From NCBI RefSeq assembly GCF_028640845.1, contig NC_080539.1:190535436-190599435 (forward strand): DNA of 64,000 bases. The letters are read 5' to 3'. The translations under genes were made by a program, and so were the position numbers. The notes beneath the pieces are model-generated. The model saw only the letters and a program-made list of their open reading frames with translations, ran no database searches and was not told where the DNA came from. Below are positions 42,879 through 52,670 of the stretch, one piece after another. Position 1 is the stretch's first letter. Each line of letters opens with the position of its first letter. The DNA comes from Ahaetulla prasina. Lineage: Eukaryota > Chordata > Lepidosauria > Squamata > Colubridae.

Positions 42879-43330
42879 GATGGATAATTTTTTTTCTCTG
42901 TGAGATCCAAATTCAGAACATTCCATTTTTCATCCAGAATCATGCATTCTATAGCTGTTTTGTGTTTTTGAAAAGGTGAATTGTGCAAAATAGCAAGCCG
43001 TTTAGAACTGTTTTCAGAACTCAATAATCTTCATAAACACACAAAATAATCCCTGTATACCACCAATAAGCTCATTCTGGGGTCAGCCCCCCCCCCCCAT
43101 CTAACATGGAATATTAGACATACAGCCTCACAGGTAGTTTAGCTTCTGAGGAATTAATAACTTAAAATGAGAGAGGAGAAACCAGAATATAAGTGTAATC
43201 CTATGTAAATCTATTTAGAAGTAAATCCCACTGAAGGAAACAATTGGTTCAAAATGAAAAGAATAGGAAGGGAAGAGAAGCTGCAGTGATTTTAAAATAT
43301 CAACTTTTGCTCAGAAATCCAAATGAACAA
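42879..43330. other. No gene recognised
   Basis: Mixed sequence with a C run at 43089-43101. Nothing assigned. Confidence 0.5.
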
Positions 43331-43624
43331 AATGAACGAACTTAACTTTTGTATTTTATTATTCCTCCCTGCATCTGGATGCCTGTGACAAACAAAATGG
43401 ACTCTAAGATGGGGTTGACATGATCCAGCAGGGTTATTCTTATGCGTTTTAAAGACTGAAACCATGTTAGCTAATTGCTTGAACAGATCCAATAAGATTC
43501 TTGGAAGAAGAAAATAAAGGCTAGACAAGTGAATTCCTGCAGATAAGGTCAAACCCTCTTAGCTCAGCACCCAATCCCTCCCATTGGGCCTCCTAATAAA
43601 TACCAACCTGCCTCCCACAGTAGG
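43331..43624. other. Sequence upstream of the CpG block, possibly LTR-like
   Basis: It contains AGAAAATAAAGG, CTCCCATTGGGCCTCC and CTAATAAATACC. The CCAAT-box-like CCCATTGGGCC and the AATAAATA word just before the CpG-rich block could be promoter elements or part of an old LTR. I cannot decide. Confidence 0.35.
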
Positions 43625-44212
43625 AGCTCGGACACCGACGGTCAAAATCGGAGCCCTTTAGACAAAGGCCGGTGAGCGCCAGGGATGGGGACGACGACCA
43701 GTTCTGCAGAAGGATAAGCTGGCGTTTGGGCACCGCAGGGAGGGACCGACCACTGCCAATACCGCTCACCTGGAAAGACCATCAAGTCGCCGCTCCCACG
43801 CCAAGGACAGCCGCTGCCGCCGCCAAGACCATCCCAGACGGCCCCACACACCGACTGAACCGGAAGTGTAAGGAACAGGCGGAGCTCTTGGAAACAAAAA
43901 CGAGAAGAAACAAAATAAACCACGAGAACGCAAACTTTATTGAGATCCGGAGAGGGTCAAGGAGGAAAACGGACTTGCGCATGCGTTCCCTCAGAGAGAC
44001 TTGTTGACAGAAGAGCTAGGAAGGATCCCGCGAGAGTAAGCTATCCCGCGAGAAAAGCGAGTTTATCATCTATTTCCTATATTTTCGCTCACTTGCTCTC
44101 CGGGACCATGTTTAAAAGGAACGAGAGTTTGTTCTCGGCTCGCGTTGACTCACCGCATAGCTCGCTGGTATATGGAGTTATTTCGGGCCTGAAAAGTGGC
44201 ATTTCGGAAGAA
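43625..44212 (+). promoter_or_regulatory. CpG-rich candidate promoter of an unidentified host gene
   Basis: CpG is dense here but rare elsewhere in the window outside young elements. The block holds motifs of vertebrate housekeeping promoters: an ETS site ACCGGAAGTG (43859-43868), an NRF1-like TGCGCATGCG (43976-43985) and two copies of TCCCGCGAGA (44026-44035 and 44044-44053), close to the TCTCGCGAGA element. No TATA box is evident. An ATG in a good context (GGGACCATGT, 44108-44110) follows downstream. The direction is taken from that ATG, but such promoters are often bidirectional. Confidence 0.6.
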
Positions 44213-44245
44213 CTCACTTACGGCCTTGCCACAGTTATGAAGTGA
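44108..44245 (+). CDS. Candidate first coding exon, unidentified protein
   Basis: From the ATG at 44108 the frame reads MFKRNESLFSARVDSPHSSL, then VYGVISGLKSGISEE. It runs into the DNA transposon at about 44213 and stops at 44245. If it is a real exon, the splice donor should lie before 44213; the GGTATA at 44167 is one weak candidate. I do not recognise the protein and see no domain in these few residues. It could equally be a chance frame in a CpG island. No downstream exon was identified. Confidence 0.3.
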   Translation: MFKRNESLFSARVDSPHSSLVYGVISGLKSGISEELTYGLATVMK

Positions 44246-44505
44246 ATCACAGCGGTTGTAAAATTAGTAACACGTTTAATAAGTGAATCTGGCTTCCCAT
44301 TGACTTATCAGAAGTTGCGAAAGGTAATCACATGGTAAGGACACTGCAACTGTCATGTTGCCAAGCGGAAAAAGTTTGATCATGCGACCATGGAAATGCT
44401 GAAATCGTCATAAGTGTGAAAAATGGTCATAAATCACGTTTCTCAGTGCCTTTGTAACTTCAAACGGTCACTAAACAAATGATTGTAAGTCAAGGACTAC
44501 CTGTA
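44213..44505 (+). mobile_element. DNA transposon, 'CTCGACTTATGACC' family, 5'-truncated
   Basis: CTTACGGCCTTGCCACAGTT through TCATGCGACCATGG to the right terminus GATTGTAAGTCAAGGACTACCTGTA. It matches the copies at 13356 and 16196. The left end is lost. Its last five bases, CTGTA, are the target duplicated by the Gypsy element that follows. Confidence 0.88.
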
Positions 44506-44692
44506 TGTTAAGTTCGGGCAATGAAGAGGCAGGAGACGATACAAGTGACAACAGCTCTTTGGTTTATTGTGATCCCAGCAAAACCCAACAGGCAAAACCC
44601 CTCTTTAAATAGTATTTTGGCTGAGGCATCAGCCAATCAGCAACGTGCATGTTCCCGCCCAAATTTCCCTCCTAAAGTTCAAATACATTACA
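44506..44692 (-). repeat. Gypsy 3' LTR (187 bp)
   Basis: It begins, in sense, TGTAATGTATTTGAAC and ends CCGAACTTAACA. It contains CTATTTAAAGAGG, a TATA-like box (complement of 44599-44611), and CACAATAAACC, a polyadenylation-type signal. It is the more complete of the two LTRs. Confidence 0.95.
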
Positions 44693-44743
44693 CTTTTCCC
44701 CTCCCAGAACGCATTGAGCCACTATTTACATAGAATTTGCATG

Positions 44744-45208
44744 TTATTTCTCCATGTAGTCACGCAGGTAGACAGGGTGTCTCCTAATCCTTTCGGACCT
44801 GCGCAATTCATTCTCTGGGAGTGAGTCGAGCTGGTCGGAGGGACTGTTTGTTCCTCCCAGCTCCTCCTCCGGGCCATCCGGCCCTGGATTATTGGCAGAG
44901 TCGTTCCTGCTGTCTTCTGGAGGAGCCGGCTGGCGTCGCTGGACTTCTTCATACTCAGCTAAGTCTTCCGATCGCCTCAGGTTTGAGTTAGCTGTTGGTT
45001 CAAATGTTTGGTAGTCAGGGTCTGGCTGTTTGGTTTCTGGGTTATTGTGTACTCTCTTTCGTAACTGATCTATGTGGCGTCTCCACACTCGGCCATCCCC
45101 CATGTCCACTACATAGGATTTTGGGCCTGTTACTCCTATAATTGTTCCCTTTAGCCATGCTGGGCCTACACTATAGTTATGTGCCCACACTGGGTCACCT
45201 GTTGTCAT
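44744..45208 (-). pseudogene. Gypsy integrase C-terminal domain
   Basis: It reads MTTGDPVWAHNYSVGPAWLK, IIGVTGPKSYVVDMGDGRVW and RRHIDQLRKR, the C-terminal beta-barrel type region, then a polar tail rich in Pro, Glu and Asp, ending RRSERIRRHPVYLRDYMEK at 44744. It is in the same frame as the main pol frame. Confidence 0.93.
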
Positions 45209-45640
45209 TTCTCTGGTTTTTTCCTTTGTACCTTGGGTTTAACCGATCTAGGGGGCTCCTGAGTCTTCTACCCATCAATAACTCTGATGGGCTGCGGCTG
45301 GTCACACAAGGCGTTCTATGTTGTACTGCCAAGAAGGTATCAATTTTAGATTGCCAATCTCCTGGGCTTATCCTAGATAGCGCTTCCTTGGCACTGCGAA
45401 CGAAACGTTCTGCAAGTCCGTTCGTCGCCGGGTGGAAAGGCGCTGAGAGGACATGTCGGATGCCCTCTTCAGCTAAGTACCCCTCAAACTGGGTGGCCGT
45501 GAATTGTGGGCCGTTGTCGGACACTAGAGTGTTGGGCAACCCGTGTGTTACAAATAGATGCCTCAATACTGTGATTACAGCTTCCGCTGTTGTGGTTTTC
45601 ATGAGCAAAATTTCTAACCACTTCGAGTAGGCACAATTAA
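45200..45640 (-). pseudogene. Gypsy integrase catalytic core, second frame
   Basis: It continues the integrase after a frameshift: AYSKWLEILLMKTTTAEAV, THGLPNTLVSDNGPQFTATQ (second catalytic Asp), HPATNGLAERFVRSAKEAL (catalytic Glu), then PSELLMGRRLRSPLD. The DDE triad is therefore present but spread over two frames. A second shift at the T run near 45218 returns to the first frame. Confidence 0.93.
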
Positions 45641-48445
45641 AAAGGTTTGCCCATGGAACGGCCCGGCAAAATCTATATGGATCCTGGACCAAGGACCCTG
45701 GGGTTTCTCCCAATCCCTTATGGGAGCTGTTGGGGGTAGTGGCCTTGACTCCTGGCATGCTTGGCATTTCCCCACCTGGTCGCTAATGTCTTTATCCATT
45801 AGTGGCCACCACACATAACTTCTCGGTAGGCTTTTCATTCTTACAATCCCCGGGTGGCCCACATGCAACAGTTCCAACACATACCCTCTTAATTTTTCCG
45901 GAATAACCACTCTATCCCCCCATAACAGACAACCCCCTTGTACCGACAGTTCCGAACGTTTTTTTGCAAAGTCTTTGAACCGCTCCCCCGGTGCAGTGGG
46001 CCATCCCCGCTGCACCCAACCGATCACAGTTCTTATGACAACGTCTTTGTAAGATGCCCTAGTCACTTCCTTAGATGTGACTGGGCCAGAGTCCAAAGAG
46101 TCAATTAATAAGATGGGCATCCCTGGAGGCGGGTCTTTGACAGTCTCTTGTAAGGGGCATCTACTTAGAGCGTCCGCATGCCCCAATTCCTTTCCCGGGC
46201 AGTGAAACAGTTTGTACGAGTATGCTGCCAGGAAAATAGTCCAACGGGTCAGCCTGGGTGATAGTGCAACCAGTGTCGGACGGTCTCCCACCAAGAGTCC
46301 CAACAATGGTCTGTGGTCTGTGACTATTTTGAATTGCCGCCCAAATAGGTACTCGTGGAATTTTTTAACCCCAGAAACTATGGCCAGGGCCTCCCTGTCT
46401 AGTTGGCTGTAGTTCCTTTCCGCTGCGGACATCGTGCAGGAAAAATATGCTATAGGGGCTTCTGAGCCGTTCGGTAACCTATGGCTGAGAACAGCCCCTA
46501 CCCCGTAGGGTGATGCATCACAAACTAGCACTGGTGGCAGCATCCCATTGTACTGGATTAGGAGGCTATCGCTGGACAAAAGATTCTTAACGCCCTCAAA
46601 TGCCCTAGCCTCAACCCTGCCCCAAGTCCAGACAGCTTTTTTCGCTAGCAGTTTAAGTAGCGGTTTGGCTACTGTTGCCTTATTTTTTAAAAATACTGCA
46701 TAGAAGTTTACAAGCCCCAAAAATGCTTGTAATTCTGTCTTGTTTTTTGGAGCAGGAGCTTTTCTAATGGCTCGCACTTTGCACTCAGTTGGATGGATGC
46801 CTTCTCTGTCTATCCGGTAACCCAAGAATTCTATAGATTCAACTCCTATCTGGCATTTGTTGAGTTTAACCCTAAGTCCCGCAGACCTGAAAATGCTCAA
46901 GACCTTCCATAGTTTGACCCCTAACTCTTCTAAGGTCTCGGCTGATACCAATACATCGTCGAAATATGGAACTACTCCCGGTAGACCCTGTAGGAGTCGT
47001 TCCATTAGGTTTTGAAATAACCTGGGGGCTACGCTAACTCTGAACTGAAGTCGAGTGCATTTAAAAGCGCCTCGATGAGTGACAATCGTCTGCGCTTCGG
47101 CTGTGTCGTTGAATACTGGTAATTGTTGGTAGGCTTGAGCCAGATCGAGTTTGGCGAAAACCTGTCCTTGTCCTAACGAGTGCAACAAATGTTGCACTAC
47201 GGGAACGGGGTATGCACTCTTTTGCAATGCTTTGTTAAGCGTTGCCTTATAGTCAGCGCAAATCCGGACTGATCCGTCCGGTTTGACTGGGGTCACTATT
47301 GGTGTCTCGCATTTTGCATGGTCGACGGGGACTAGTATTCCCTGGCTTACTAGTCTGTCTAGTTCCCTGTCAATCTTTGGCTTTAGGGCAAACGGGACCC
47401 TCCTAGCTTTTAATCTAATAGGGGCCACCTGGGGGTCCAAATTGAAAGAGATGGGGGTCCCCACGTACTTGCCCAGGCAGTCTTGGAAGACGTCCTTGAA
47501 TTCGTTCAGCAATTCATCCTTCAGGTCGACTCCGTTTCTGTAAACCCCGGTTACTTCCATGCCCAAGGCTCTGAACCAGTCCAGACCTAGCAAACTGGGT
47601 AGGCTTCCATCTACGATGGTGATCGGCAGGGTTTTCTTGAAATGTCCATATTTCACTCTGACGGACGTGACTCCTCGAACAAGGATTCGGTTTCCCTGGT
47701 AGTCTTGCACTCTCAGCTTTTGGGTTTGCAGCTGGCGTTTCGCGACGTTTGGCAGGTCCCTCGCGATGGTGTCCCAAGACATAATCGTGATTGATGAGCC
47801 GGTATCCACCTCCATCTTACACGGCACTCCTTCAATGTATGTCTTGGTGAATATTTTCTTTTCCAGCCGTGTCGATGCGTGGCCCACTCTTACAGTGGTC
47901 TGATTCAATTTCGCGCCTTTTTTGAACGGACCAATCCCTGGCCGTCTCACTGATCCGGCGCCCTGCTGATTGGCCGGTTTGAATTTTTGGCGGGAAAGTT
48001 GAGGGGCTCGGCAGGCCTGAGCTATGTGTCCTTTCTTTTCACACCGCTGACAAATTGCGTCTTTGAACCTGCAATTCTGTCGTTGGTGTTGGCCTCCGCA
48101 GCTCACGCACTTGTCCCGGTCGCTTCTCTCCAGCCTCCCGGTGTGGAAAACCTCTTCCTCTTCTTCACCCTCCGATTTGGCCTGGATTTCTTCGCTGTGG
48201 ACTGGCATTGTTTTCGCCGCGACATTTGGTGTGTTCAGCTTTTGTAAGGTTTTCGCCACTTTGGTGGACATCTCGTGTGCCCTGGCCTCATCCAGGGCTA
48301 TTGTCAGGGTTAGGTTGTTTTTTGACAGCAGCCGCCTCTGTAGTCGGATATCCCTGACCCCACAAATGAGTTGTTCTAATAAAGAGTCCTCCAAATCTCT
48401 GTACTCACAGTGGTTAGCGGCTTTCCTTAGCACGGCCATGTACAC
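45614..48445 (-). pseudogene. Gypsy Gag end, protease, reverse transcriptase, RNase H, integrase start
   Basis: A 943-codon open frame from an internal Met. In order by residue: capsid end (1-100); two zinc knuckles CVSCGGQHQRQNC and CQRCEKKGHIAQAC (113-145); protease with MEVDTGSS (211-218); reverse transcriptase about 345-550, with VRICADYK, LDLAQAYQQLPV and the catalytic YFDDVLV (494-500); RNase H about 635-730, with VCDASPYGVGAV, DREALAIV and TDHRPL; integrase zinc-binding HVGHPGIVRMK...CQACQ (861-898); and the first catalytic Asp in RIHIDFAGPF (921-930). It ends at a frameshift close to 45640. All visible catalytic residues are kept. Confidence 0.95.
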
Positions 48446-48766
48446 GCTTATCGATTCGCCCTCTCGCTGGACCCTTTACCTCAACTCGAACCGTTGTACA
48501 AACTTTGATGGCACCGGCGCGTAGTTTGCTCGTAGTGTCGTCTGTAGTGTTTGCCATGGCACCGACTGTACCGGCGTTGGTTCCGACAGTGATTCGGCGG
48601 TATCGAAGACTTCTGGTCCACAGTGGCTCAGGAAGTAAGCGTGTTTCCGATTATCCGAGACTCCTTGCAGTTCATTCGCTTCAAGAAAGCACTCGAAACG
48701 AGCCATGTACGACCCCCATTTCTCCTTGGCTGGGTCAAATGGCGCTGGCGGCGTATAGCTTGACAT
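48200..48766 (-). pseudogene. Gypsy Gag N-terminal part, one nonsense codon
   Basis: Gag starts MSSYTPPAPFDPAKEKWGSY at 48766, followed by MARFECFLEANEL, RKHAYFLSHCGPEVFD and YAPVPSKFVQRFELR. A TAA stop at 48476-48478 interrupts it. The same frame then continues RVQREGESISVYMAVLRK without shift. This is the usual capsid-domain text of Gypsy Gag. The zinc knuckles lie further along the same frame. Confidence 0.93.
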
Positions 48767-48867
48767 CGCTATGTTTCCGCCCTTAATACTGGCTGGGTTT
48801 GAAGGTCCGTTACTCCTTCAGCTCTTTTCCTGGTCTCGCTGCCTCAACATCCCACCTTCGTCGCCAA

Positions 48868-49033
48868 TGTTAAGTTCGGGCAATGAAGAGACAGGAGACG
48901 ATACAAGTGACAACAGCTCTTTGGTTTATTGTGATCCCAGCAAAACCCAATAGTATTTTGGCTGAGGCATCAGCCAATCAGCAACGTGCATGTTCCCGCC
49001 CAAATTTCCCTCCTAAAGTTCAAATACATTACA
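48868..49033 (-). repeat. Gypsy 5' LTR (166 bp) lacking the TATA-like box
   Basis: Identical to the 3' LTR except for one G/A difference and a 21-bp deletion, which removes the TTTAAA segment and the following GGGGTTTTGCC. As the 5' LTR supplies the promoter, this copy may be transcriptionally impaired. The deletion must have arisen after insertion, or in one LTR during reverse transcription. Confidence 0.93.
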
Positions 49034-49038
49034 CTGTA

Positions 49039-51987
49039 TAACTCATGAGCTCACAAGAGAGACATCAACTTTATATTAATAAATTTCTTCTGTTACTAGT
49101 TCTGACGCATGTCCTTCAGAAACTGACTGCAAAATAATTCAAAGTTTTTCTTTACAAAAAAGAAGGCACAATTAAACCACAGATCCTTTTTGTCATCATG
49201 CATCCAACTACTGTACTAAAAAATCCTGCAGTTTTGGGTGCCTTCTTTTGCAAAAGAGGAAGCATGGATTTTCCCATGATTCATCTGCAGATAATTAATC
49301 TTATCATTAGGATTTTTTACTGTAACTTATTAATTTTGATTAATTTTAATAATATGTATTGATGTTATGAGGAAAAAGCGCTGTTATTATGAGATTACTA
49401 TTCAAGAATACTATTGAAAAGTTCACTTATTGTTTAAGCTCATAAATGCCAAACAAGAGATTTAAACAGAGGCTTGAGTAAAATAGCATTTAATCCTGAT
49501 CAGGTTCAAATGGTGAGTTGTTCAAACAGATAAGATGATACATACATACATGCAAGGAAGAACTCCAAACTCATGAGAGAAAGCAATGTCCTCTTATACC
49601 AAAAAGGTCATAAATCCTCAACTCTGGCATCTGCATATCCTGGAATCTGGTTTGTGTATCTCCTGAAATAGGATAGTGCCTCTTAATGGGCATTTCCACA
49701 TTTGGCTATTTGGCCCCCTGGAGGATGACATACACTTTCTCAGCCAGAATGGGGTGGGGAGAGATGGAGAGATCAAATGATGGGCTCTGATCAAATGATG
49801 GGATAGTTTGACAGATACTTTCACAGGATACCCCAATAACAGTCCAGGATGCCAGCATGTCTGTCTTATAGCTTCAAAGGCATAATATATGACAGTGTGG
49901 CATGTTTGTCTTATGTCAGTGCCACAGGAAACATATTTACAGCATGCAAGTATATCTCTTCCCTTACATTCCTAATTCTAGTATTTCAGTATATCCCTTC
50001 ACTATTATCATTACTGTGATGCTTATTACTCAAAAGAACTGTAACCAGACAACATGCTGTCTATATGGATTTTGAATACATTGCTCTTTTTTATTTATAT
50101 TAATAAAAAGAAAAATTATATATTAAAAAATCTGCAGACCCATAGGTTTTGAATCTACCAGAACTGGGTTTTCAAATTGATGGCCCACGGGCTGGATGCA
50201 TCATGCTCAGACCACGGCCACGGCCACCCCTGCTCAGTGAAGGGGAAAAACATCACGAAACATCATGTGATAGCAAGTTTGATGTGAATGCGGCGAGTTT
50301 TACTCCCATGTACTAAATGCACTAGTTGTGGAGATGAAAGGACTGAATTTTTCCGCATTTGTAACTGCTGGAAAGTTTATGACTGCATCACATTCACATG
50401 GTAATCAGAAAATATAGAAAAATAGGTGAAATATAAGATGTTTATCTCCAAAAGTTGGTAACTGAAATCAACAGGCTGTTACAAGTGGGGAAGAAAAAAC
50501 CCAATGCAGTGAAGAAGGCTAGGACTTGAAATCCATAATAAATAATTTATTGCCCACAAGTATCTTTTCTTCTCTCGTCCTGTTTATATAAATCTTATAA
50601 TTTTACATCGTGTGAGTTAGTTGATCTTTTAAAATTACAACCCAATGCAGCTGCTGCACTGGCAGATTTACTGCAAAAACTGACAAGGAAATCCTAGTAA
50701 GAAAAATTGTGTTGAATTGTGTATGCTGAGCAAAGAATTGTTTATTGAATGTTTATTGAATTTATATGGGGACTTATGCCCTGGTTCGTTTCCAGGCTGG
50801 GAGCTGTCACAGATGTTTGGAGAAAGAATTATGTAGAAGCGAGCTGCCTGAAAGCAGGGATCTTTAATTCAGGTAGGCAAACGTGGAGACACAGCTCAAG
50901 TGTTCCTGGGTTGCAGACCAATTGTACAGGTACTGGTTCTTATTTTTATACATGTTATTCCTTTGAAGTCTTTGTGTAGTTTAAGGTTTATATCTGTTTC
51001 TTTACTTACAGTGATTTATCTGACTTTGGTTTTCCTGTCTTTTGGTCTAATCTTGCTTGGTATTCTGTTTTTTTCCTGTCTTGGGGTTAATCTTGTCAAA
51101 AGGAGGAAAGGAAGTTTGTGTAGGTTATTGTGAGTAAATGTTTGCTTTTTGTATTGTCTGGAATCTACGTTTTTGTTATTTCTAGTCATAGCCTCTGGCA
51201 GTTTTCCAGGGCAGTTTTCCTTTGTTATTCTTAATCTTTTACTATGTTTTCTTTTGTGATTAAGTCCAGTCTTCCAAAGATTATGGCTTTGCCTCTTTAT
51301 CTATTGAATGAAAACTGTTTTAGATTCTATGAGGTTTGTCCTTTTTAAAAGAATCTTGTTTTACTTCTTCTAATGTTCTGATATTGTCAATTTTGGGGTT
51401 ATATCTCCCTAAAATTTACTACACAGCAATTCCATATATCTTCTTTATCCTGGTGTAGAGACAGTCTACTAACCATTTCAAAGCACAAATCTACATGCCA
51501 TACCTCAGTGGCCTCCCACACCTGAGACAGCCCAAGAACAGTTTAAGATGCTAAACTGTAGAAGTGGGGTTTTTCCTAATATTTTGTTTTAAGATAATGC
51601 TTGTGGGCAATATAGTATTATTTTAGAATGCATTTGACATGATATATCTGCAAGATATTCAGGAAACTGAATTATTAATAAAAGATTTATAAAAGTTTGC
51701 AGAACCATCCTGTGTGAATTCATTTGCCATTGGATAAATGTTTTCGAACATTTTAAAGATTTTAAGTGTAAAAGGTCCCCTCTTTTGGCTGTGCTAATAA
51801 CTGCTGATTGTGGTATCTTCTTAGGCTTTTAGATATTTTAATTTTGATATGTAGGAATTTAGCACACACACCCCTCCTAGAAGAATGAAATATTTTAGAA
51901 AATATTTAAAAAGGCAGAATATATTTCCCTGGATGAGAAATGGAGAAACATGTTTTAAAGACAAAGCAGCTCCCTGCAACTGCCTGC
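49039..51987. other. No gene; one possible hAT end
   Basis: Nearly 3 kb of AT-rich DNA. GATGGCCCACGGGCTGGATGC at 50180 resembles hAT 'CATGGCCCACGGGCC' interiors. No complete element, exon or RNA gene is recognised. Confidence 0.5.
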
Positions 51988-52106
51988 CACCCCCCACCTT
52001 TGTCAATGGGCCATTAAAGCCTCAACCAAGCTCACTCATTTCCCCCCACCTTTGTCAATGGGTCAGAGGGTAGAAACTCATTCTCCCCACCTTTGTCAAT
52101 GGGCCA
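51988..52106. repeat. Three copies of CCCCACCTTTGTCAATGGG
   Basis: The 19-bp word occurs at about 51992, 52044 and 52084, separated by about 51 and 41 bp. Between copies the text is only partly alike (ACTCATT words). It is a short irregular minisatellite. Confidence 0.85.
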
Positions 52107-52415
52107 TCATCTGCAACATAATAGAACCCATCTAGCAACAGAAACTCACCACATGGCAAGGCTCAGGCAAGCTTGAGGGACAACCTACAATGTTAACTAA
52201 GACCCCTAGACCACCTGGGAGTTTGACAACCAATCTGGATACTCTTCCTGTGCCCCAGAAAGTTCAAAGCTCAGAAAAAGCATAAAGCCAGGGAGCACAC
52301 AGGATCTCAGCAACTTTTCTGTTCAGGAATTCAAGCCATGTGATCCTGACCACCATTAAACCATCTTTCCAAGCAGTCTCCATGTTTCCAGTGTCTTTGT
52401 CCCCACTTGGAACTG
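52107..52415. other. Possible LTR end, not assigned
   Basis: GCATAAAGCCAGGGAGC and CACCATTAAACCATC could be a TATA-like and a polyadenylation-like word. The sequence interrupted by L1C resumes at 55475 and ends CTTCCAACA. I could not find the other end or a target duplication. Confidence 0.3.
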
Positions 52416-52670
52416 AACCCAGATGGATATTTCTTTTTTTTTTTTAATTGAAAAAGTTTAAAAAAAAAACAAAGACATTTTCCCCCCTTTTTCCCCCCCT
52501 CCCTCCCAGAAAACCCCTTCCCCTCCCTTCCCCGGCTTCCCGGGTCAATCACAAGGTATTGTTATACATAAACCAAACATAGAATAAAATTTTCCCTTCC
52601 AATCCAATTAACCTCATCCAAAGCTTTTCATCTCCCAACCCCCTCCCCATTAGATAAAATAACTTTCTAA

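Larger units (their letters stand above)
44506..49033 (-). mobile_element. Young Gypsy LTR retrotransposon with both LTRs
   Basis: The element is on the minus strand: 5' LTR at 48868-49033, 3' LTR at 44506-44692, and target duplication CTGTA (44501-44505 and 49034-49038). Next to the 5' LTR, in sense, lies TTGGCGACGAAGGTGGG as the likely primer-binding site. Next to the 3' LTR lies the purine tract GGGAGGGGAAAAG. Gag-Pol reads almost straight through with one stop and two frameshifts. The two LTRs differ by one substitution plus one 21-bp deletion, so insertion was recent. Confidence 0.96.

Noticed and set aside
43642..44007. Overlapping open frames on both strands in the CpG block as genes
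   Set aside because: Long chance frames are expected in CpG-rich DNA, where stops are rare. They overlap on opposite strands and have no domain. Only the block itself is reported.
45614..48445. The 943-codon frame as a domesticated host gene
   Set aside because: It lies between two LTRs with a target duplication, and it has a stop and frameshifts. It is a young retroelement, not an exapted gene.
51988..52106. CRISPR-like array
   Set aside because: Only three repeats with uneven spacers in vertebrate DNA, with no associated genes. CRISPR is not expected here.
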